DNA of 64,000 nt from Trichuris trichiura (taxonomy: Eukaryota; Nematoda; Enoplea; Trichinellida; Trichuridae): the NCBI GenBank assembly GCA_037903355.1, contig JBAJFE010000004.1, forward strand, positions 186,001-250,000, read 5' to 3'. Both the position numbers and the translations under genes were made by a program. Numbering within the stretch: position 1 is the stretch's first letter; every line of letters begins with the position of its first letter. This document shows positions 35,276 through 46,379 of this stretch, in pieces. The notes beneath the pieces are model-generated. The model was given only the letters and a program-made list of their open reading frames with translations, was not told where the DNA came from and did no database searches.

Positions 35276-36261
35276 ATTTTTAAAGAAAATCATATTCGCT
35301 ACAGAAACAAAGTATCAGGAGCGTCTTCCCTTTTTTGGTGCTTTTCAATCAGAATGCCTTGGAACTATCCAGTCTTAAAATGTTTTAAACCTAAATAATA
35401 TGCTCATGCCTTGTGTAACGAGAGCATTCTATAATACAGTTACCATAATTAGTGTTGAATTAATGGATGTTTGTTATCGGTTCCTTTCCGCTTCGTCAAT
35501 ACTTCAAGAGAAATAAATTATCGCTAATCATACTATCACGACGGAGACGCGACTGACTATTAATGGGAATTGGCTTGCATTCGTATAAGCGTTCGAACTT
35601 TTGCTCATGTGTGCCTTAAACTTGCTGTAATCCGCTGTTCCAAAGAACAAGATGAATAATTTTAAAAGAGCGACCTGTGAGTGATTTGAACACTCAACCT
35701 TCTGACCTACAGTCAGACGCGCTACCGTTGCGCCAACAGGTGGTGGAGTTCTACTTTCCGATTACAGACTCTGACCAATGCTCACCTTCTTCGTTCGCTG
35801 AGCACTTAACCAATTCAATATACCAGTATCATTTTACTCATACGCTGACTCAGTGATTCTTCGATAAGTTAACGACTGACCATTGCTAACCAGAAAGCCC
35901 TGTTTTCTTCAAACATACTTTTACTATCAAACGGGAAAGTTACCGTACTACAAAAATAAACAATATCTTTCAGTTAATATTAATAGTTCGTCGACACCAG
36001 TTGGTTTTAAAGGAAAGTCAGGTTTTGAAGAACTGTAGCACTGATAAAAGGCAATACCAGAAGTCACTTACCTTTTGAAGGTAATAGAAACCAGAGGTTA
36101 AGATTCTTCGCGCAGGTTTCCAAACTAGTGCTCCCACTTGGCACGTTTTCAACCACGATCTTATTTACTTTACTTTTACGAAAGCATAAAATACTCTAGA
36201 GTTACTGGATACTCAATGACCCCGTAAAGGACGTTGAGACGGCAGCAGCGGACTGTGTATT
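35276..36261. other. intergenic apart from the variant tRNA
   Basis: Apart from the tRNA-like gene at 35671..35742, nothing is recognised up to the 3' end of the minus-strand lst-8 gene. Confidence 0.35.
35671..35742 (-). tRNA. Trp-type tRNA body with GTA (Tyr) anticodon
   Basis: Read on the minus strand, this copy keeps the Trp D arm and T arm. Its anticodon loop is CTGTAGG, which gives anticodon GTA, in an intact TCTGA/TCAGA stem. Acceptor pairs 2 to 7 form with compensating changes (ACCTGT/ACAGGT) and the first pair is a C-C mismatch. Either it is a pseudogene or a tRNA whose anticodon has shifted from Trp to Tyr. Normal eukaryotic tRNA-Tyr(GTA) has an intron, and this has none. Confidence 0.6.
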
Positions 36262-38072
36262 CTACCCATGAAATCGAGTATCTCGAAACGCTAAAGCGGT
36301 GACTGCTCTTTGATGCCCTGTGTATTCATACACCGGCGGACCGCCTTCACATCGCCACAAGCGTAAGAAGTTGTCCGATGAACAAGTAAATATAAATTGC
36401 GAGTCCAACGTGAAAGCACAATCCCAAACCCATCGTTGACTTGGCACAGTCAGCACTGCCACTTCCGAATAGTCGCTTGTTTTCCATACTTTCGCTTTTT
36501 GGTCAGCAGACGTCGTCACCATAAGCGTGGAATCAGGGGAGATGCGACATCTCAGCGTATACTTTGGGTGAACCTCCATTTTGACTTTAGGATGCGTGCG
36601 TGAAACGCCGGGAATTACCAAACCCGATGCCAAGCTCCACGTATAAAGCATTCCGCGGTGAGTTACTGCCGCCAGCATTGTACCTTAAAGACACAGCAAT
36701 ACATGAAAAAGCTGCACACGTAAACTGGTAGTATACAGTTAAATCATAGTGCGTAATGATAGAACCAGAAGACCTTATATGCATGCTTTTCAAACGTCAT
36801 CTGAAGTTGATGATCCCGCAGATCTTACCATCATTATCCACATCAATACTTTGTATCATGGAATTCATCTCAGGCATGAACTGCTCGTTATGGTCATTCC
36901 GTAAATCCCAAAGGTGTATTGTACCGCTTTGATCGCCAACAAAAAGCTCGACCTGATTTGGATGAAGACATACGCAAGTTACTGGAGTAGTAACTTGAAA
37001 AATTCTTTGACATTGTAAGCTTCGAGCTCGCATATCCCATATACGGGCCGAATGGTCCTCTCCACCGGTATACATCCACCGCATGTTGGCATTGAAACCA
37101 ATGGCTGTTACATTTCGTTTAACACCTTCGTAGTTGACTACGGGATTTGGATTAGCCGTTTGGAGATCGTACATGCGGATACGCTGATGACCCGCCGAAG
37201 CGAGCATGGACCCATCGGGTGTAACTTCAAGTTTGTTCACCTAACAATAAAAACGGTTGAGTAATGCCGCGGACGATCACTTTTCTCGTACCTGCGAATC
37301 AGGATGCTGAAAAGTGCGGATACACACTGGCGGTGAGATATTCCACAGCTTTACTGTGTGATCGTATCCGCCTGAAGCAAGGATAGAACGATCTTCCGGC
37401 TTCTCCGGGACCTTGAGGGACTGAAGCTGCGTCAAATTGTCAGCTACATCCTACAAATGCAAATGTTTTTGCACATTGTCCCTCCGAGTCTAATTATTCA
37501 TTTAACGTCAGCTACAGGTTAGAACGATGTAAACCTGCAGAATAGCCAACGTATTTCAACTTAATAATTTCGATTAAGGACAGCGTGCTTATATAAGGCT
37601 CTGTTGCGTCGCGAACAAGAAAGCACCAAAGCGAAATCTATGATTCTCCTTACAGGGAATTAAACGGATTAATAGCTTGGCTTTAAAATGCAAGAAAAGC
37701 GAGTCTTTTGGAAAACACTTTCAGCAGTAAGTAATTAACGAGCCCAAAAGCGGCAAGAGCCGTTTAACTCGCTCAACACACGTACAGCACTAACCATCTC
37801 CAAGAGTCCCAAGGGAGGAGTCGTATAAAGCAAAGGCTTTTTGCTAGAAGGAGTGCAATGCAACTGTTACGTAAATTTTCTTGCTGCTTATTCTATTAAT
37901 ATGCATTGTAAAAGAAGCGGTAGTATCATTGCTTAACGTTGCGCAAACACGATGAGATCGAGCAAAAGCTTGAATGCTTTAGGCTAACTTTGAAAAAATT
38001 TTTCGCATGAGATAGGACGTATTTTGCCGCTTTATCAAGCCCGCGCAATTGCAATAATCATGAACTCACCAT
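36262..38072 (-). CDS. lst-8: mLST8/LST-8, WD40 subunit of TOR complexes
   Basis: Exons 37450..37292, 37240..36829 and 36683..36262 join in frame and cover almost the whole protein. Hallmarks in order: [98 protein letters not shown], then [20 protein letters not shown] and SSDNFLRLW, a seven-bladed propeller. These are very close to animal mLST8, which stabilises the TOR kinase in TORC1 and TORC2. The 37450 exon has no in-frame ATG. The best start is an ATG at 38070-38072 placed directly before a GTGAGT donor, so exon 1 would contribute only the initiator Met. That start is tentative; the rest is secure. Confidence 0.9.
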
Positions 38073-39057
38073 TGGCTGTTATTACAGCTGCTCCAAGTTA
38101 TCATAGTAGCATTTTCATTGAAATGTACCACTTCCTACAGTAAAAGACCCGCATGGGTAAAGTAGTATAATAGTTTTAATCCACGCAAATTAAAGTAACA
38201 TGCACTTTGTTCAAGATTTTCTTAATTATACGATTAAATTAGCAAACTATAACCTAAGTAACTAAATTTGCAAAACATCTAAGTTTATATTATGTTCCTA
38301 AGGTTTATATTCAATTGCTATTATTGAAATTAATGCAGAACTGGAATATATCGAAGTAGAGTTTTAGTCTTTTAAAATACGTGCGAAAAAACGGCTAAGC
38401 TAAGCCCGCCATTACGGGCCAACTCTTGCTCATCTGCCGCATTTCATGCTTCGTCATTCAGCGACTTCCTGAAGTTATCCCCTTTACTTATCTCTTTAAC
38501 TCTACTTTACCATCTTTTTAGCATAAATAAACGATACAGAACTTAATAGGTTACGCAGATATCCGCTGTTTAAGTTTATCGTTTCGAAAGTAAAGGCTCT
38601 ACTAGCTAGTTGCTGCAACAGTTCGTTGCTCCGCATTAGCGATGCTTTTTAATGCAAACATGTTTCGCATTTTCTGTCAATGATACGTAACCCTGACAAT
38701 TTTAGTCACAGTGTATTCAACGCCAGGCAAGCTGCAGTTATTTGCAATCGTACCTGCGAAGTTCAGTATTCTACAGTTGGACGTTAGAGTTGGAGGAATG
38801 GACGATTTTAGATTTTACTAATGCGAATTCGCTTGCTGCTTCGTTTTGCGAGCTACGACCATTTGGCTAGTCCAATCTTGAAGTAAAATTGTTTTACCAG
38901 CGTATTCATATTCCAAAATTGTCAATTTAAGTTAGGCCTTCAAAGCACTGCCGTTTCTTACTCCTTCACCGTCCTTTGGAAACTTGCTCAAATCCCATTG
39001 CTTTATTTGCTTGAGCATTTATTGAAATTGCTGTGCAAACATTGTCCGTACGAGATA
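38073..39057. other. divergent intergenic region between lst-8 and the AIF gene
   Basis: About 1 kb that should hold both promoters. No coding exon or repeat recognised. Confidence 0.4.
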
Positions 39058-40986
39058 ATGTTCAACGGAACTATACTAGTCTTTTTGAAAAAATGGGGTT
39101 GGCAAGCAAGTCCAAGCATTTACTGGAGACTGGCAACGCTGCATACAGTTTCCTCCAACTGTTATTCGTCTCCTCCATCCTCTCGCTTATGCTTGTTAAA
39201 ATCCGAACTTGGCGAATCGCCTGCTAGGATATGCGAAAGGAAATTATCCACTACGAGTCAGCTTTCAAAACCAAATATGCCTGGCGATACGCAGCACAAA
39301 AAGGAAAATAAGACTTTTAATCGAATCATGTGGAGTGCTGTTGCCGTCTTAACCGGTTCCGTTTTGTACTTCTTCATGAGTGACTCGTTCAAGCTTTTGC
39401 CCAAGTCGCTTCGCGAACGCCAGAGAGGTTCGGCAACCGACGATGAGGAGAGCAGCAGAAAACAACCGGCAAATGCTCATAGGTACAAATTATCATCCGG
39501 TTCGCACGTGAAATTGCCAGAAAAAATTCCCTACTTACTCATTGGTACTGGAACTGCCAGCTTCTCGGCAGCTCGAGCTATTCGAGGTTTGGACGCAGAA
39601 GCCAAGGTGCTCATTGTCGGTGAAGAAAGTTACAAGCCCTACATGCGCCCTCCGCTATCCAAAGAGTTGTGGTTTACGGAAGACCGGCAGCTGGCCCAAA
39701 ACTTAAAGTTCCAACAATGGAACGGTCGTGAACGGGATATCTATTTCGAACATGACGAGTTCTATATCGATCCTGCTAATCTGGATAACCAGGAGCATGG
39801 CGGCATCTCGGTTGTTAATGGTCGACGAGTGGTCCACCTGGATGTCATCGATCACGTGGCACACTTGGACAATGGCCAAAAGATCGAATACGGCAAGTGT
39901 TTAATTGCCACCGGTGGATATCCCAAAGTTTTGGATGAAATATCCCAAAGTGAGCTAAAGGAGGGTCGTCATTACACCCTCTACAGGGACGTGGCTGACT
40001 TCTTGCGCCTTGAGGACGTGTCAAAGCGTTCGAAGTCCGTAACAATCATTGGAGGAGGCTTTCTAGGCACCGAGTTGGCATGTGCCTTAGCTAACCGTGG
40101 TCAAGGTTCCGGTCTTGAGGTGATTCACACATTTCCAGAAGGCGGCTGCTTGGGCAAGGTACTGCCTCGCTATTTAAGCAACTGGGCGACGGAAAGACTA
40201 AAAGAACAACATGTCAGAATAGTACCCAGCGTGCACCTCAAGAAAGCTACCTTAGAGCGTAATAAAATTGTGCTGCATATGAGTGATGGGCAAGCTTTAA
40301 AAACGGATCACGTCATTGTCGCGGTTGGTTTGCAACCTAACGTTGATTTAGCGGAAAGTGCTGGCTTGGAGGTGGACCCCAACAGCGGTGGCTTTCTTTG
40401 CGACGCAGAGCTTCGTGCCAGAAGCGACGTCTGGGTAGCAGGCGATTGTTGCAGCTTTTATGACATCAAGTTGGGGCGAAGGCGGGTCGAACACCACGAT
40501 CATGCCGTAGTTAGTGGTCGGCTAGCCGGCGAAAATATGGTCGGCAAACAGAAGCCTTACTGGCACCAATCAATGTTCTGGTCTGATTTGGGCCCAGAAG
40601 TTGGATTTGAAGCAATAGGCATAGTCGATTCATCTCTGCCTACAGTTGGCGTTTTCATGAAAGCATCAGAAGAGGATACGCCGAAAGCTCTTGTCCGCGC
40701 TACTGATGAGGGTGTTAGGTCAGAGACAGAAGCTCAAGCAGAAACATCAGCAACAAGCGAAGAGCAACCGCCCGAGAATACCGACGCTCCTAGCTCAAAC
40801 GACGATTATGGTAAAGGTGTTATTTTTTATTTGCAAGGGAAACGTGTTGTCGGGGTCGTTCTTTGGAACGTTTTCAATAGAATGCCAATAGCTAGAAAGC
40901 TTATAATGGAAGGGCGGGAACATGACGACTTTAGCGAAGTGGCTAAGCTATTCAATCTGTACGGTTCTTTATCCGAGAGCGAGTAG
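39058..40986 (+). CDS. wah-1: apoptosis-inducing factor (AIF, WAH-1-like) flavoprotein
   Basis: A single uninterrupted exon, 642 aa from the first ATG (the frame is open to 38998 without an ATG). The N-terminus is a basic, Ser-rich mitochondrial presequence followed by a membrane segment (MWSAVAVLTGSVLYFFM). The FAD-binding Rossmann motif is IGTGTASFSAARAI with YMRPPLSKELWF. The NAD-binding site is IIGGGFLGTELACALA, and the second FAD motif ends in VWVAGDCCSFYD. The AIF C-terminal domain follows, with an acidic Ser/Glu-rich insertion (about residues 555-590) before YGKGVIFYL. AIF acts in the mitochondrial intermembrane space in respiratory chain maintenance and, when released, in cell death. 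The absence of introns stands out among intron-rich neighbours. ATTAAA lies near 41155. Confidence 0.93.
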   Translation: MFNGTILVFLKKWGWQASPSIYWRLATLHTVSSNCYSSPPSSRLCLLKSELGESPARICERKLSTTSQLSKPNMPGDTQHKKENKTFNRIMWSAVAVLTGSVLYFFMSDSFKLLPKSLRERQRGSATDDEESSRKQPANAHRYKLSSGSHVKLPEKIPYLLIGTGTASFSAARAIRGLDAEAKVLIVGEESYKPYMRPPLSKELWFTEDRQLAQNLKFQQWNGRERDIYFEHDEFYIDPANLDNQEHGGISVVNGRRVVHLDVIDHVAHLDNGQKIEYGKCLIATGGYPKVLDEISQSELKEGRHYTLYRDVADFLRLEDVSKRSKSVTIIGGGFLGTELACALANRGQGSGLEVIHTFPEGGCLGKVLPRYLSNWATERLKEQHVRIVPSVHLKKATLERNKIVLHMSDGQALKTDHVIVAVGLQPNVDLAESAGLEVDPNSGGFLCDAELRARSDVWVAGDCCSFYDIKLGRRRVEHHDHAVVSGRLAGENMVGKQKPYWHQSMFWSDLGPEVGFEAIGIVDSSLPTVGVFMKASEEDTPKALVRATDEGVRSETEAQAETSATSEEQPPENTDAPSSNDDYGKGVIFYLQGKRVVGVVLWNVFNRMPIARKLIMEGREHDDFSEVAKLFNLYGSLSESE

Positions 40987-41595
40987 CTTTTATAGACGAC
41001 CATTGACCTTCCATTACCTTAGGCATTGTCATCCGAGATTTCAAGTATGCTGCAAAGCGGGGCCTTAAAAGACCACACTGATTGGTCTTCCTTAGTAAAG
41101 CTTTATACCGCTACGATTTGGTCTTAAGCTTTTTTGTACAGAAAAAGTTCTTGAAATTAAACTTTATCACAACACTGCCAAGCATACGCAATGCGCCTGC
41201 TTATACTGGTTTCAGCTTAGAGCTGAAATGAGGCTCGAGAGCAGACCTGCTGGAAACAGGTTTTTTTATTTAAAAGGTTCCATAGAATCGTTTGTGTTGA
41301 TAACAAGTTTTTAAACATGTCGTAAAACAGTTGTTTAAGCCAGTTTGTCTTGGGCACGAGTGGCCACAGTAAACATAAGAATAGTTAGGCATCGATAATG
41401 CCAATGTGTAAGAGCTGAGGGACGCTATAGCTTTTGAGAACGTGCCACGTCAGCTTGTCCAGAGAAAATGCACCGTATAAAGTAACGGTAGAAGCCTACT
41501 TATTGTTAGTACTGTTTGCTCGTTCAATTTAGAGATAAGATAACAATAACGTGATACCAGTTGGATCAGAACAGTAATTCTTGTAATTTTTGATA
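40987..41595. other. intergenic between convergent genes
   Basis: 3' regions of the AIF gene (+) and the tetraspanin (-). Possible ATTAAA at about 41155. No gene seen. Confidence 0.4.
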
Positions 41596-43555
41596 TTAGT
41601 CAACGTCTTGAATTTTGCGGGTTAATATGAAAGCTACAACCATGCTGACAAGCAGCGCAGTCATGGTTACGTAAAAAATAGTGAACAAAGGGTTTCCTAA
41701 GCCAAAGTAAAATTCGCCTAATCCCGGCAGACGACCTCGACAGCCGACATTGTATATGCGCGCTGCCCACTGGCGTTCCTTTTCGTCATCCCACGTTAAC
41801 CTGCAACGTAGTCAACATTCAACAGAACTAGTTTTTAAGCCTCCAAAATAATTATGTGATTTTAAAATTATTATGGGCGAGATAGGGTAAAGGAATATGC
41901 TTATCATCTTATTGTCTGAAATCAAAGACGAGAAGGGAAGAATTTACCTGTCATATAGCACGCCAAGATTACAACCAGGCTTTTGTTCTTTGCAACAACT
42001 TTTGGGTACGAATTCTACCGTAGCAGATTCGTTGTAGTTTATTGCGTCGACCTGTTTGGCTCCCCAATTTGTATTCTCCAACCAGAAGAGTATAGTTAGG
42101 TAGGTTGCGGTGTTGTTATTCTTGGCTAATGAGCTTGCGTTGTATCCGCAGCATTTTTTCTCCTTTTGAACTATGTCAACCGCGAAACTCCATACGTCAA
42201 TTTTGGCCTCTGAGCCGTACAAGTGGCGCAAGCCAGTCTGAAAAACGATTTCGCCAGACAGTGGCGCTTTGAATTCAACGCGGAGGATATCCGTTTACCT
42301 CGTAAGCCCACGTAACGTAGTTGTTGCGAGCATCGTCAGCGATTGCGAACGCAAGAATTAACGCCACTGTTCCACCGATCACAACGGGAAATAGCAAACA
42401 ATAAAAGTACAGCTTAATCTGCATTTTATTTTCCATAACAGCGCCATGAAGTCCTTGTAAACTTGCCATTATCAAGTAAACTGCAAAACCAAATATTCCA
42501 ATGCAAATGTACGTCTCCTATTTGAGAAGAAAAGAGTTATTGAAAACACCGTTCTTTGAAACAGGTGCATATGCAAATCTAGAAATAACTGTCAGTTGTG
42601 AAAATGTTTCCGTTAAACGCAGTTTTCGAAATTCCTTTTTCGCGTTTTCAGCGTTAGCGTTAACAACGCAGACGCTGAATACGTGACAACTTTCTAAAAG
42701 GTGCGTTGAATAATAGGGCGGCTTGGAAGGTGTTGCCAGATTAAAGCTTTAAAAAAGAAACAGGAGAGGCTCACATAAAGGAAACGTTTTTTAGTCTTAT
42801 GGATCATTTTCAGCATTAGGGAAGGGGAATGGGCTATTTCTTTGAAATAATTGAATAATCATGCTAAAAGTCGGTTTGGCAATTATTCCGTTACTTAAAC
42901 TTCCTACATAAGGGCATTTAGCGTATATTAAGCTAACAATTGAAAATATATTTCGAAAACAGCGGAGGAAGATAAAAAGTAAAAACTGTGAACAAGATAT
43001 TTTTCTCTTACCACGGAATAAGACGGTAGTAGCATGGCAATTATATCATCATCAGTTACTTTTACTGGATCGAAGATGGCCCTATATTCCATAACAACTC
43101 TACTAGCCAAATATGTCAAATACCCGCAAAAACATATCGTTACAATACACATCACACACAGGACACATCGAAGAAGAAGAATAAGCATGTATTGATTGCT
43201 TGAAGAGCTGTTATCTTCGTTTTGTAGCATGAGCTTAGCTTTGTCGTAATAGCGACTGAGAACACGTCGAGGTGGAGACTTTTTGTGGTGACGTTTAGAA
43301 TGCTCTGAAACCAAATGATTTTTTGCCTTGTCGTAATGGCGACTGAGAACACGTCGAGGTGGAGACTTTTTGTTGTGACGTTTAGAATGCTCTGAAACCA
43401 AATGATTTTTTGCCTTGTCGTAATAGCGACTGAGAGCACGTTGATAGGGAGAGTTTTTGTGGTGACGTTTAGAATGCTCTGAAACCAAATGAATTTTTAC
43501 AGACTGAATTTATCTAAGAGTAGAAATTTGCATACTCACTTTTGGAGCTGGTCAT
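41596..43555 (-). CDS. tetraspanin with repeated basic N-terminal extension
   Basis: Five exons: 43555..43540, 43478..43012, 42517..42299, 42237..41948, 41800..41596; 398 aa. TM1 is YMLILLLRCVLCVMCIVTICFC; TM2-TM3 follow with the short GAVMENK loop typical of tetraspanins. The large extracellular loop has CCG (KKCCGYN), PKSCC and a later GC, with N-glycosylation sites; TM4 is FTIFYVTMTALLVSMVVAFIL. Tetraspanins organise membrane microdomains. Unusual here is a cytoplasmic N-terminus of about 90 residues built from three copies of a 29-residue basic unit (SKRHHKKSP...LSRYYDKAK). Exon 1 encodes only MTSSK plus one base. All phases agree. Confidence 0.82.
43241..43501 (-). repeat. 87-bp tandem repeat, three units, coding
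   Basis: Three head-to-tail units with period 87 bp (starts at 43241, 43328 and 43415) and few differences. They encode the 29-residue basic repeats of the tetraspanin. The outermost unit crosses the intron 1 acceptor, so each unit carries a copy of CATTTGGTTTCAG|AG. Confidence 0.85.
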
Positions 43556-46360
43556 AGACGACCAATGAATAGTATGTTTCAAGGCTTGCCTAAGTAATTC
43601 AAGAAGCGCATAGTCTATGCAACTGGTGGAACAAAATGACAATAGATCCAGCCGGATGTATTATCCATATAAACACAGCGTATTATCTTTGTAATCAGTG
43701 TAGTGAATAGAAATCATCGTAGTTTAGTAAAAATGCTAAATAGAGCTGACAGTTACTTTAAACGCATTTACAGTAAGATTTTCATTTAAAGTCATAGCTT
43801 GACCATTTATCTTCCTTGTTGTTAGCAGCAAAACGAGAATTCGCTATAAACCGCGTAATTTGGTTTGAATCCTTCGTTGACCCTGAATGCTTAACCATCC
43901 TAAAGGTCGGAGACGCTGAAGGTCATACGGAGGGTTGAGGCACAACTTTTTAGGTCAAAATTTAATCGCAGATTAAGTCGAAAACTTATGATAAACCAAT
44001 TGGAAAGTTTTTAGAAATTCTGGCAAATGCGATGTAAAGATTTATGCAAATGAGGGTGGATTAAGCCTGGGAGTTTGTCCTACCGAAATGCTCTCTGGAA
44101 AGTACGGAAGCTTCAATGCTGACGATGGAACTACAAAATTGAAATCTGTGTTCACCGCGACGAGAGTATACTATCTAAGCCGAAAATAAACTCCCGTCTG
44201 GCCATCAAGATTATTGGGATTATTGTCTCTTCACTACTTGTAGGTGCGCTAATGGGGCAATTAGAAGTTGTTTATTACGGGCAACAGTCGCCTATTGTTT
44301 AAAAAGGGCCCACTTTTGCGTTAAGAATAGTTGCCATACGCTTCTTGTAACAAACGAAGGGCTGCGGCCAACGGAAATTTGAATTTTCGCGTTATTTCAC
44401 CTGCATTCTGTTAACTTACCTTATGTTTCGGATCGCATTTCGACAATCGCTCAAAATTTTTTCAAATGAAGAAACTGCTGAATGCTAACTGAATTCCGCG
44501 TCATGGCGCTCAGGAAAATTTGCGGAGTTGTTTCATAGCAATATTTATGTCCCTACTTTGAGATTCTAGAAACGAGATAAAAAGGTTCGAATAGTATATT
44601 ATCTTCAGGTATTCTTTACCATAGCGCAGGAAACAACCTACCGTACCTCACAGAATGCAGGTTCCACTTTCAGTAATGGTGACCATTCTTGCCTGGCTTT
44701 ATTGCCAAATATGAGAGACAACCTGTATTATCCGTATCTAAACTTAGGCAGAAATGTAATTCTTGCGTAGTGCAGCGCGCAATATGTCATAACCGTAAAA
44801 AAGAGTCTACAGGCTTTGTACTAAGCCGTTGAAGCACTGCACATATTTGTCAGAACTTTCTGCCTCGCTACCGAATATAATAAAAACAGAATATGTTAAA
44901 TTGATAAAACTGGATTTCGCCTACAAGCTCTAGAAGTTGGTGCAGAAGCTTTGTAGTTGTTCGGTCGCACGAGTGGTGTCCTGTTAGTCATAGGTCACAT
45001 GCGTCAAAACGTGTGAAGCAAAACATACTGCGTTAAGGCCACGAAGTTGATAGGAAAAACGCAGAGGCTGATATAGTCGACGCCGTATGGTAGAATGAAT
45101 ATTAACTTTTCGTTTTGCTTGCACTGAAGATGATAGGCCTAGTTGCTTCGATGAATGAGCATTAGTAGGTAGAATGAAGCATTCGGCGAGTTCATTGTCC
45201 GTCTTGCTCAACCAGTTCTAGAGAGAAGGCACTGTTGCTGTCAGGACAATTACCAATGCCTGCGCAGTCTTGTGATTAAAAAAACGTTTGGACAAAACGA
45301 CCAAGTAAACAATAGCTCATACGACTGCGTAACCTCGTTTTCTATGCATTACTCACGTTGCATTTTTACTGTTGTTACACGATAGCCTTACATTACTCAC
45401 GCTGTGAAGAAAGGAAAAACTGAGAGTTAATTAGGCGCAGAGTACAGTGACTCTAGCCATTCTGCCGAAGATAAAAATTAGAAGGCATGCAATAAGCAGT
45501 TTAAGAATTCAAACTTAATTGGCCTCGCGTGCCCTATTTGCTGATAGACAAAACGCAGCGAACTAAATCTTCGCGTAAAAATCAATCTATCTTTGTATCC
45601 CAAGCGGCCAATGAGCCAGAATTTTTTTACTATATCGATTAACCGAGAATTTAAAAGCGGCGAGAAAACGGTTAAGTAACAATTAAACGCGGTAATTATT
45701 TTTTCGCAGAATTTAAACGGTTTGCACTAGAAAGCTATATCCAAACGATACTTGAGCTTTCTTCAGCCCGGAGCATTTGAAATCAAAACTGGACCATCGC
45801 TAAAGTGAGCAGAACAATTTAAGAAAAGGAAAAAAGTGTTTAACACTTTACTGGCGGTCAATCGCCAAAAGACAAGCGCGTCTTAACTGTGTGACCCGGT
45901 TAAGACACAACTTGACAGGCGTAAAATTGAAAGCTGCATCACGTTCTTCATGGCGTCAAGTTAGACGAAATTTAAAAAAAATTACATAATAATTTTTTTA
46001 AAAATATTTTTCTTGTTCTTGTAACTTTCCTAACGTTTACTTTAAACTTGCTGCTTACTCATCCGTCAACGTTTGACAACAAAGCCTGCTTTTCATTATT
46101 ACTGTAGTTTACGGAGGTGTGATTTCCCAGTCTTCAACGACGAGTTGGTTTGGTTTGTCGTTCTGTTTCGGTTTTGTTGTCAATCCGGCCAAAGTCACCG
46201 TTATTTGAGCTTTCCATTTAGCCGAGACCAGTTTAGCCGTTGCATTTCGTTTACTGCGCGCGGACGAATGTCTCGTGGCTCTGTTCACGTACACTTCTTA
46301 GACGCGCAGGGCGTTTCTTGTTCACCGGCTTTTAACTGCCGCTTACTCGATTTTTTGTTT
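43556..46360. other. long intergenic region, no gene seen
   Basis: 2.8 kb between the tetraspanin start (-) and the first NAP1-like gene (+), presumably with both promoters. Open frames are short and do not resemble proteins. The last 300 bp include long A/T runs. Confidence 0.4.
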
Positions 46361-46379
46361 CAGACTTTGGTTGAAAGGG
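46351..46379 (+). promoter_or_regulatory. possible trans-splice/5'UTR acceptor of NAP1-like gene 1
   Basis: TTTTTTGTTTCAG ends at 46363, 17 nt before the ATG at 46380. The second NAP1-like gene has a matching TGTTTCAG ending at 48568, 14 nt before its ATG. This fits spliced-leader addition or a 5'UTR intron. Confidence 0.4.

Noticed and set aside
42428..42480. Acceptor at 42481 as start of a tetraspanin exon
   Set aside because: It would break phase with exon 2. Starting at 42517 keeps phase 0 and gives a complete TM2.
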